Below, in pieces: positions 27,126 to 36,448 of a stretch of 64,000 bases of DNA. Numbering within the stretch: the stretch's first letter is position 1; each line of letters opens with the position of its first letter. The DNA comes from Balanoglossus misakiensis (Eukaryota > Hemichordata). The translations under genes and the position numbers were made by a program. The stretch lies in contig CM082579.2 of assembly GCA_040954595.2 (NCBI GenBank), positions 5,394,001 to 5,458,000 of the forward strand. Direction: 5' to 3'. The notes below the pieces were generated by a model. It was not told the origin of the DNA. It saw only the letters and a list, made by a program, of their open reading frames with translations, and made no database searches.

Positions 27126-30100
27126 TTAATTGGTACAGGGTATGACAAGCGTGAATTTCTATTGAAATGGAAGCAGATTCTTGATGCTATTCGTTTTGTT
27201 TTATTTTCCAACTCTCAGAACGACTACCAGAATAGCACCATATACGAGCTAGTTCATGAAGATGACAGACCCGAGATGTATAAAATTTTGGCCATGGCAG
27301 ACCGTAGCTTGGTGGACTGCGGTAGTGAAATTCTCAACAAAAGATTTCACTTCAAATGCCATATGGTCAGATCTTCAGGGAATCCCTGTGACAACCCGGT
27401 GTATGAACCAGTGCAAATCAGTGGGAATTTCACAAGGAGGATCGATGGTAATTATGGAGTCTTGATGTCATTTTTATATCCAGATCATGTGCCTGCCTTA
27501 AACTCAGAATGAATACAATGTACATGTACTTTGATGTCAATCTGCCGTGGTTTCTGTCAATTGATCCAGCGGGGACTATGTCATCAACAATGAGTTGTTG
27601 AAAATTGAACTCACAATCTGCAGCTTCTGTTAAAGACAGGGCATTTTAATAACAAACATGTTAGGAAAATATCGGCTGCAAATATATCAGCTGGATTTTC
27701 ATGCAGTAGACTGACAATCATGTCATTTATACGTATTGAAAATGAAACACCACAACTGTCCAATAATGATGCTTTTTTGACAACGCGCATAATACAAGGT
27801 TAATTAGAGCCATGACCCATTGAAATGGTGAACTCTGGTCATCTTGGGTGGTAATTAAGTAGTTTTCTCTACCTTGTGGTATACTATCATTATACCACAC
27901 TCGCTTAATTATGTAGGAATATTGTTTTGCAAGTTTTTTAAGAACACTTAAATTTTGTAGCTGAAAGTCAAGGGTTACAGCTCAGTATTTGACCATCAGA
28001 GAAAATATGGAGGGGGAGGGGGTGTATGTATTTGTAAGTCTTGTATTACCTCCTTTGACATCAAAAACATTTGTGTCACAGCATGAGAATGAGATGCTTC
28101 TGGAGGAGTTAAAACCAAGAAGGAAGCCTTTGCAGTCATTCCTGCCTTAATTAGCCTGACCTACTAGTGATGACTTTCAGTTCTGATATCCTGTTTGTTT
28201 GACGGAGGAAACCAGACAGCCCTTGGATTATAATATATTCAGGGTTCTAATGCAGTTTCCTGCTGTGTGTGTTGTTGTTGTTTTTCTTTTTGTAGAACCT
28301 TTTGATATGGACAATTTATCGAGCGGCAGCCCGTATGTGTTTGCGTGTACAGTGCAGTTGCAGCATGCACAGCTGGGCACAGAGCTGGCAGTGGCGGCAT
28401 TCATGGGCAATGAATTCATTTCAAGACACAGTCTTGACTGGAAGTTCTTGTTCCTGGATCACAGGTAATATTGTGGTCATCAGTGTGGAATATATTACTC
28501 TGATTGTAATGTGTGAGTGTGTGGGTGTGGGTGTGTGCTTTCATTTTCTTGGTTGCCATGGTAAGAGCATCAGTCGCTTGATTGACTGACTGACTGAAAC
28601 AAGAGCAATGAAGAGAAATCAACCCCCACACTTCTTCGTAGTTGATAAATAACACATTCAAGTGGCTGTGAAAATGGAAATTTTCATCTACAGGTGATAA
28701 GCTGCAATCAAGCTGGAGTGCATTAACATTGAACAAATACACATTATGACTATTTTTCGCACAAGAAGTAGCATTCTGTAACAATTAAGTGTATATATTA
28801 TGTAATTGCATCCGGAAATTGTTTTGTGTATCTTCTCCAGATTCTTGTTCAAATTCCTAAAACATGATGAAATGCCCAGCATTTTTAGCTGAGCAATATA
28901 TTTCACATTATTGTTTAATTCTTATGTTTTAGAGGGCCGCCCATTATTGGCTACCTTCCATTCGAGGTGCTGGGAACATCCGGATATGATTATTACCACC
29001 AAGACGACTTAGAAAAACTTGCAAAATGTCACGAAGCATGTAAGTTCAGGTTGATGTTGTTCTTTAAGTCATTGTTGATTTTGTCCGTCCATATACATGG
29101 ACATGTACTAGTATCCATGAAATTAGAAATATTGTGGATATCATTTTATTTATGCATTCATTTTTTTCCAGTGATGCAGACAGGTGAAGGGACTTCTTGT
29201 TACCATCGATTTCTCACCAAGGGTCAAGAATGGATCTGGTTACAGACAAGATACTACATTTCATACAACCAGTGGAACTCCAAACCTGAATTCATTGTGT
29301 GCAACCATAAAGTTGTCAGGTAAGCTGCTGACAGGCAGGCAGGCAGGCATGCATACACAAGTTGCGCTGCCCCTGTCCAACTGTCTGTACTGATACATGT
29401 AATCGCAGGTGTGACCCATTACACTCTGTGAGTTAGTTTGACCAGTCATTATGTGTATGTTATTGTGAGGTAAGTAAAACCTGTCTAAAGAGGACACCAA
29501 CGGCACTGAGAATGGTGTTCGGTTTGCAGAGGTGTCTGGTTTATAGAGGTTCTTTTAACATGTGGTTTTATATACGGTATTAGGGACCAGAAAGAGTGTT
29601 CATGTAGTATATAGACAGGTTGCCAGATTAGACAGGGTTTAGTTTGGACAGGTTTTACCGGTGTAGTACAGGGCTCATGGCTGTTCTTGTCTTCATTATT
29701 ACAGTTATGCCGACGTCAGAGCAGGAATGCAGAGAGAACTGGGTATACTATCAGACAAGGAAATCCAAATGAGTGATGACTTGAATACCTCAGATTCGTT
29801 CCGACAAGAAGACAGCTCCTCAGAGTGCATGTCGTCTCCGCCGGTGGTGTCCAGTTCGGACGACCACAAGAACAGGACGACCCCGGCGATACACACCTCG
29901 GCGGAGATTTCCCAGTCCCAGGACAAGAATGACTGGAACGTTGTGGCAGGATACAGTAAGTGTGGCACATTTGGTCAAGGATTGGGAAAATCATTGGGAC
30001 TGTGCAATAGTGGTGTCTTCTTTTGTTGCGAGTGTGCATAATGGGTGTTGAGAGTGACTTAACCGTCCAATAGTGTGATATTTCCAAAGGATGAAAATGT

Positions 30101-32032
30101 ACTATTCGAGGCAACGGCTTATGCATCGTAGCTTGCCTAATCCTGAGAACTCTATCATAGCGCACATGTGCTAACTTCTTTGTGCTTTGTGTGTAGGTCA
30201 GTCAGAGTGCGATGAGATGGGCGGGTCGTCAGGAAGGGAGGAAGAGCCGTCATCTAAATCCCACCTGCAGTCTCTCTTCATGCCCACGATGACCAATCAG
30301 CATGGCGGCGTAGGAATGACGCAGTGTGTACAGAGTTCACAGCAGGTGGCACATATGGAAGTCGTTTCGGCCACGGACAAGTCTTCACTTGATGTATGTA
30401 GAATGTTTTTGTACGTGTTGGTTGCAAAGCAGCAGGGCCATCACCAGTTGACATAATACCCCCCCCCCCCCCCCCCCCACCTCTCTTGAATACGTGAAAC
30501 AAATTGATAGACATGTGCAATATATGTCATATAGTCAATGGAATCAGTTGACATGTCTGAGTAACAGTTTAGGACATTAAAAAAGAGCCCCCTGACAGCT
30601 GTATTGGATCGTATCATGACACAAATTGATACAATGGACAGTATCATGTTTGAATGAAAGTGAGTCAATCATGTTTGTGTAATGGCTCCAGATACCAGGG
30701 TTACGTGTCTTTTATGCAGTTGGGCATTTGTGGAGAGCTGTGTCGTTGACTGGGGCTTTCCTATATCCTTCACTTGCAGGCAAGGCATCTACCGCCCGAC
30801 CAGCTGTCGGCCATCCAGATGAAACTGCAGGAGCAGTTGGTGGTGAAGCACCAGAAGCTGCAGGAGATGATCCTCAAGCAGCAGGAGGAGCTGCAGCAGG
30901 TGCAGGCGCAGCTGCTGATGGCGCGGCAGATGATGGCCCAGCAGAATCCCATGATGATGCAGCAGTTCATGCAGCAGCAGCAGGGGGGCAACATGCAGCA
31001 GCAGCAGCAGCAGCTTCAGACGCAGCAGCAGTTTCTCAACCAGGCTGGGCAGGCCAACCAGTTGCAGGTAATGGGTGGAACATTAAAGGGACATTAGCTG
31101 TAACATTTGTCTTTATTTCCAGTATTATTGTTCCATTAAAGGGACATTAGCTGTAACATTTGTCTTTATTTCCAGTATTATTGTTCTATGTACCAAATGC
31201 CATTTCTGGCTGTACCCCAAACAGCATGCTAATAATACTATACCAAGTACTCCACTTGTCAACGTAGTTTGTATGTGTGTAATGGCCGGGAAGATAGCAT
31301 ACTGACCTCAAATACTGTAAAATGCTGCAAATACTTACATGTATGGAGAGTTCAGGAATTCTCTGTCTTTCAGCGTGTGAACCCAGAAGTCATCGTGAGT
31401 TATTGCCCAGGGCATAGTATATGTTTCACTAATTCTTTGTCAATCTCTCTGCCTGACAGAATTCCATGTTTCCACTGATGTCGACTTCACTGGGCATGTC
31501 AGGCTTGACCATGGGAAGTCTGATGATGATTCCGCAGCAGACGTCCAACCACCAACTCCAAAATCTAGGGGGTAATATGTCAGGCATGGCTCTTCCGGGT
31601 ACCGGACACCTTCCCTTTGCTTCATCTCCCTATCAAATGCAGGTAAGGAGAACACCGTCCATTTCATTTGAAAGAGACTAAAGTTACATGTTACATTACA
31701 ACTGTGTCATGTTAGAAGAAGCAATGTTTTGCTCTGTGAAAAATACTGAATGGTCATAATTGTTTTTTTGCCCTTTCTCTCTCTCTCTCTCTCTGAATCT
31801 GCCTGCTCCCCTGCACTGTCTGCAGATACCTGGTCAGCAGATGAACCAACAGATGAACCAGCAGATGAACCAGCAGCAAGAGAGCATGGCCATGCAGAGC
31901 CAGCAGATGCAGAGCCCGCCACAGATGCAGTTCCAGCCTGCCCTGATGCAGCAGCAGCTGCAGCCGTACCATCTGCAGCAGGACTCGCCCCCGCAGCAGC
32001 ACCAGTCACCGCAGCACACCCCAGACTCCTAG
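22827..32032 (+). CDS. CLOCK: CLOCK circadian transcription factor (bHLH-PAS), complete coding region
   Basis: CLOCK pairs with BMAL1/CYCLE in the nucleus and activates E-box genes such as per and cry in the circadian loop. Exons are 22827-22876, 25473-25541, 25915-26063, 26399-26580, 27219-27447, 28296-28464, 28933-29039, 29172-29319, 29705-29955, 30197-30393, 30780-31067, 31460-31642 and 31826-32032 (TAG). All junctions are GT-AG and in phase, giving about 742 residues (human CLOCK 846). Order: acidic N-terminus, bHLH about 41-88, PAS-A about 101-222, PAS-B about 267-369, Ser-rich linker, coiled coil about 525-570, Gln/Met-rich tail to the end. Exon 1 is inferred: ATG in frame after an upstream TAA, strong donor GTAAGTAT, and exactly the phase exon 2 requires. 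Vertebrate NPAS2 is a paralogue, so the gene is orthologous to both. Extra non-coding 5' exons cannot be excluded. Confidence 0.93.
25594..25720 (+). repeat. Interspersed repeat copy A (TTAAAGGGACATTAGCTGT family) in CLOCK intron 2
   Basis: The copy begins ATTAAAGGGACATTAGCTGT and continues through tatttccagtatt, ttgttct, ccaaatgc and ccaaacagcat blocks. These are shared in the same order with the copies at 31082-31265. It has no coding capacity, and terminal inverted repeats were not found. Confidence 0.75.
25915..26063 (+). other. CLOCK: CLOCK exon 3: basic helix-loop-helix DNA-binding domain
   Basis: The exon encodes [14 protein letters not shown] followed by [10 protein letters not shown], a short loop and the second helix [18 protein letters not shown]. 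The basic-region N, E and RR positions used by CLOCK-type proteins to contact the CANNTG half-site are all present. It is split from exon 2 within the Arg codon just before the basic region. Confidence 0.95.
26399..27447 (+). other. CLOCK: CLOCK exons 4-5: PAS-A domain
   Basis: Exon 4 (26399-26580) carries [11 protein letters not shown] and the strongly conserved LMLEALDGF, then the first PAS strands ending at LLGHLQ. Exon 5 (27219-27447) carries [25 protein letters not shown] and [10 protein letters not shown]. This is the dimerisation PAS repeat. The intron between them contains an ATG-trinucleotide repeat. Confidence 0.93.
27093..27125. repeat. (ATG)n microsatellite, 11 units, in CLOCK intron 4
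   Basis: Eleven uninterrupted ATG units end about 93 bases before CLOCK exon 5. The open frame it creates, which starts with a Met run, is intronic and not a gene. Confidence 0.9.
28296..29319 (+). other. CLOCK: CLOCK exons 6-8: PAS-B domain
   Basis: Exon 6 ends with [17 protein letters not shown]. Exon 7 encodes [21 protein letters not shown] and [11 protein letters not shown]. Exon 8 encodes [34 protein letters not shown] and the end of PAS-B. These match vertebrate CLOCK almost residue for residue, making this the strongest identification in the gene. Confidence 0.96.
29474..29658. mobile_element. 185-bp element with 12-bp terminal inverted repeats in CLOCK intron 8
   Basis: The ends are GTAAAACCTGTC (29474-29485) and its exact inverse GACAGGTTTTAC (29647-29658). 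Internal text alternates gaggacacc, gaggtgtc and tagaggttc-like words, suggesting internally repetitive sequence. There is no ORF. It resembles a non-autonomous DNA transposon, but no clear target-site duplication is visible. Confidence 0.5.
30459..30478. repeat. Homopolymer run of 20 C in CLOCK intron 10
   Basis: An uninterrupted C tract lies 66 bases after the exon 10 donor. Such runs are prone to length error, so the exact count may be an assembly estimate. Confidence 0.9.
30780..31067 (+). other. CLOCK: CLOCK exon 11: coiled-coil and start of Gln-rich region
   Basis: The exon encodes a heptad-like stretch ([18 protein letters not shown], then [13 protein letters not shown]) followed by Met/Gln-rich sequence with CAG/CAA runs. 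By position and character it corresponds to the mouse Clock exon-19 segment, whose loss gives the dominant-negative Clock-delta19 allele. The 288-base length is a multiple of three with both ends in phase 0, so skipping would also stay in frame here. Confidence 0.85.
31082..31265 (+). repeat. Interspersed repeat copies B and C, head-to-tail, in CLOCK intron 11
   Basis: Copy B (31082-31134) is a 53-bp partial unit followed directly by the longer copy C (31135 to about 31265). The first 50 or so bases of the two are virtually identical, so the local duplication is recent. Copy C aligns with the copy at 25594 for more than 100 bases. The array begins only 14 bases after the exon 11 donor. Confidence 0.8.
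31778..31795. repeat. Short (CT)n run upstream of CLOCK exon 13
   Basis: A CT dinucleotide run lies about 30 bases upstream of the last CLOCK coding exon and contributes to its pyrimidine tract. Confidence 0.7.
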
Positions 32033-32681
32033 AGATGGGAACAGATGAACCGATCATTTCACCAATCCCATGAACTCTCTCTTTTCCCATTGAAAATGTA
32101 CATTATTTAACTCCTGTCTTACTTCAAGAGGAACAGCCTTCATTCTCTATTAAAGACTTTATAAGCGAAGAGAATCTGTAGACATCCCAGGGAGAAAGAT
32201 GCCTTAACCTTTTAGGGGTATTGTTCAGTCTTGAAGGATTTGTAAACAAAGGTGAAGTTTTGTTTTGTTTGCATGATTTTTCCTTGCACTGGATATGTGT
32301 GAAGCTTGTGATATGCAGCAGTATGGATATTAGAAGAATATGTAAACTCTGCCTTGTTGACCAACAAAAACAAAGAGATAATTGTGATCTAAACATGGCT
32401 TCATATCCTGATCCTGCCCGGACTGTGGATTGCAACTCCATCTGATACAGTGCGTCGCTAACAATACCGCTACAGTCTCCAGAAACTTCCTACAGCGTGA
32501 GAGATATGCAGTTCATGACTGTGAATGGAGAAGCTGGACACACGTCAATGATGATGATAAAGATGATAGAAAGAAAATAACAGACTGTGGTGTGAAAGAC
32601 TGCGGTCAAGACATGAGACAGAATGAATTGTCAGTGGCCAGCTTTATGAAAGAGATGATGATGATGATGATGATAATGATG

Positions 32682-32712
<31 letters not shown>

Positions 32713-35700
32713 CGATAATGATGATGATGATGATGGCAATTGTTGTCATGTCCTCTGCAGGTGATGATGATTAATTAGTGATAGCAGTTGAATACAATGT
32801 ATAAATTCCACTGACTGATTGCAGTGATTATTTCTCAAAATGGAAACATGTTTTATTTAAGGTGATTGTATGCCTTTAAACTTGAGTGCACAATGCCTTA
32901 TATCTGTGTCTTTAGAAATCCATGATGATAATCAGCATGTGAGAATCTGAGTTTTTTTTGACAAATTTCCTAGAGTCAGTCTTATTTTGTGTGTTATATT
33001 TCATGTGAATACAGCTTACTTTGGCGCAGACAATTAAGATAATGAAAAAGGATATTGAGAGGATAGTGATTTCTTTTCAGTCTTTCACACGATGCAACTG
33101 GATATGAATTACATTGGGGAATATTATCAGATGCATATTAAACAGGAAATGAGCCAGAGATGTAGTAGGCAAATATGCTTGATAACATCAATTGTAAATT
33201 TCGTACATGTAGAAATCAGCGCAATGAGGGGATATATTCTTATGAAATAGTGCCTGAGGGGAAAAATTAGATCCTGGACATATTATGTATGAATGTGTGG
33301 GAGCATGTGTTTTGGTGTGACAATTTGTATGTGTGAATATGTATAGATACCTCTCCGTGTGACATGATAATTAAGAAGAAAAGTCTTTGTGGTACATGTA
33401 CAGATAAAAATGACTATTTTTTGTCATGATTCAATATTAAAAGCCAGACTTTTAACATTTTCTAGCGAAGAACATGTAATTGGCTGTTGGCTTGGAAGTT
33501 GGCCAAATTGTGATCTTATTGTTTCGAGCAAATTACTGAAGTTTAATAGTACATGTAATGGGGTGTGCCAAATCATGTTTTTTTAGTTTCATGTGTTTTT
33601 AATAATCTGTTGCCTGGTGTTTTTAAATGGGGAGCATGTGATATAGCTTTGGCATAAAAGCAATGTTTGGAATTGTACCAAGCTTTGTAAATACACTGAG
33701 GACAGCAGTCTTTTGTATAGATGTATTTCACTCATTGTTGGCTTGTATAATATAGAGGTGTAATTATGTACTGTATTCTGTGGGTTTCATATGATAATCA
33801 TAGTAGCCCACGTACACTATTTAATTCCCTGTAAGCCCGTATCTTTCTGCTTTTGCGTTTTTATCCCCGGAAAAATCTAGTTCAATTGGTTTTATGAAAT
33901 TACACCACTTGAGCCATAGAAACAGAATCAGTATTAATGGGTCTCTCAGTTTCGCACAACTTGGGCATTTCTGCTCAATTTCAGAATTGCCAGCTTTCAA
34001 AACACTAAAGTGATTTTTGTCAGTGTTGGTTGGTTGGTTGGATGGTGAAGTAAGACACACTCAGGCTATCATATTGCTGATGTGTTTTCTGAGCTTACAT
34101 TTTAATGTCCTGTGTCTCCATAATTGCACAACAATTTTTAAATTGTCATGAAATTGTAAAATAGTGATTTATCTAGTAACATTGTATGTGTAGGGACCTG
34201 GCAAATATGATACAGCTATAGAAAAAAGTATTCTGTCATGATTGTAAAATGCTTGAGTTGTGTGAGTGCAGTTGACAAATAGGATCTGGAGGGATTTAAA
34301 TTTACCCCCAAAGTGGGGAGGGGAGGGGAGGGGCAGTGGGTGATTCCTGTATCTTTTGATGAGAGATATCTATGAACTTCTAATGACCCATGCATATATC
34401 ATTAAAAATATATATTTGAAATGTGCTCAACTGTGTGTGTAGTCAATGATTATTCAAAACAGTCCTTTTGAAATATATTTTCCCAGAACCAGTGTCATCA
34501 TGATTAAGATTTTTAACATGACATCCATTTCTGTGTGCTAATCAAGTGTCAGGGGGGGGTCATTCACTTCTGGAAAAATCCTGTCATCACTCCAGGAAAA
34601 AAAACCTTGAAAGGCCAGGTGTTTAAATGAAATTTTAACACTCCTTGCAAGTCCCAGAAAATATAGCCATGTGTACTATCGCAGACAGTATCTCAAAATA
34701 CTCACGGACATTTGAAACTATACTGACAATAGATATGCTATGAGCAAGCTGGAACATCCTTCAAAGGATGGATGATTCATGAAGCATTGACAGAGTTTTC
34801 TCACCTTGAGATTATAAGATCACATTTGCCCGAACAGGCAAAGACTGCAAAGTCACACCAGCATTTGCCGTGGCTGTTGAGCAGGAGTCACGAATATCCC
34901 ACGTGGGTCAGTTGAAAATACGATCCCAGGATTTGCCTCAAGCCTCTTTCCTTGCAAAATGTCAGGTGTTGCTACATGTATAGCTCCTTTCTGTGTGGAT
35001 TAACCCCCAAAACAAACCACTGAAGAAAGGTTATTTTGCCATGGTAAGTTTTACATTGTGAAGATATGCCATCGACATTGCCTATGATTTTAATATGTTA
35101 ACCTCTCTCGCGTAAACACAGAACAAACAACACATGGTTCATCGTTTGTTCAATTTTGCACCTACTTTAGTTTCATACAAAGCTTGCCTTGTATTACATG
35201 TACTTGGCTAGCAACCTGTTGCTGTTGGAATTAGCCGAATCCCGCAAGATATCACAACGAGCAGAAAATTCTCTACTGGGATAAAACTATAAAACTATTA
35301 AAATACACTGTAAACAAACTCAAGCCTATTTATTACGTAAAAAAGTAATTGACTCTGCTCTGTGTTCTAACCAAACAAAACAAGTTGTTTGTGAATTGGT
35401 TGTTATCAACAAAAAACTTCTGAGCACTGTACAGAAAAGTAAATATCACATATATTAACTGGGTGTTTTGAGAAGAGTATATATACGGTAGTTAATGAGA
35501 GACTGAAAGCCTTATGAAGCACTGCAACATGATAACTCCAGCAAGTATTGGCTGGCTGATTATCAAACCATTACGTTTGGTTCAGCTTACAGAGTGCAAA
35601 TCAAAATCTGACAAGAAAATTACACTCATTGTAAGGCCAATTTTCGTATTAAGTAACAGAGGTACAGAGACAACAACAATGTACATATTTTGTTAAATTC

Positions 35701-36012
35701 ACCAAGAGTATAAGCACATAGCCCCATTCTCTCTTTTTTCTGACTGTGCATATTGTACAGCTGTACATTCAGAATTCTTTTTACCTTAATTTGTTTTTAC
35801 TTTGTGGTAGGGGTCAAATCGCATTATAATAATTGCATTCTGGGTAAAAGGTTGACAACTCACTGTAGTGTTAAAGGCCTTGAAGAAATATGTAAACCGT
35901 ATTTCATGACTTCCTTTGATAAAAAAATTTGTCGTTGTAGTTAGCATATTAAACTCATTCAACTTTTTCACATTTTGTTATTTTTTTCTGTTACAAAGTT
36001 TCAGAATGACTG
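32033..36012 (+). other. CLOCK 3' UTR and downstream spacer
   Basis: No further coding gene was found. An ATTAAA at 32149-32154 is a possible proximal polyadenylation signal, but the 3' end is not fixed. The stretch contains an interrupted ATG/GAT repeat (32654-32735), a GGGGA repeat (about 34315-34333) and a palindromic E-box at 34898-34907. Confidence 0.5.
32654..32735. repeat. Interrupted (GAT)n repeat in the probable CLOCK 3' UTR
   Basis: About 27 GAT/ATG units with a few single-base interruptions (ataatg, gtgatg, gacgat) start some 620 bases after the CLOCK stop codon. A 114-codon open frame through it is a by-product of the repeat. Confidence 0.85.
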
Positions 36013-36017
36013 AATAT

Positions 36018-36203
36018 TGAACAGTCTTACCTCGTGCGAGGCAAGTAGATGGCCCAGATTAAACTACACAACACACTGATTCAACACTTGTGTCGCCATG
36101 TTGATCTCCTCAACATCTGACCTTATTTATTCTACTTCCGGGTCAAGCTCATACAAGGGATTGCCTGGTTAACATTCAGTGCTTTCTGGCCTAAAACACT
36201 ACA
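36018..36203 (-). repeat. 3' LTR (left end of element on plus strand)
   Basis: This 186-bp repeat begins TGAACAGTCTTACCTCGTGC and ends CTAAAACACTACA on the plus strand. Read by eye it is identical to the copy at 40475-40660. Confidence 0.97.
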
Positions 36204-36217
36204 TCCCTCCCTTTTTT
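36204..36217 (-). other. Polypurine tract next to the 3' LTR
   Basis: On the sense strand AAAAAAGGGAGGGA directly abuts the TG of the 3' LTR, the normal place for the plus-strand primer. Confidence 0.85.
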
Positions 36218-36448
36218 CAGAAAACATGTTTCAACACACAGAGTTCATGTCCATGCTTTTCTCAGCAACGTCTAATGTCCTTCTGGTTCATCTCCAAGGA
36301 ACAACACAGTTTTTTCAACGAATCAAATCAGTTTAAAACGAACACAAACTCTGAATGAACAACAACTTTGAAAACTCCCTACAGCTAACTTTGGGCAAGG
36401 GGTGGACTACCCTTCAAAAACCCACGCTGGCAAACTTGGGATTTATTC

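Noticed and set aside
27048-27218. Open frame with a long Met run before CLOCK exon 5
   Set aside because: It is created by the (ATG)n repeat, and the acceptor at 27218 separates it from the coding exon.
32430-32774. 114-codon frame rich in Met
   Set aside because: It lies in the probable CLOCK 3' UTR and is made by the GAT repeat. No family features.
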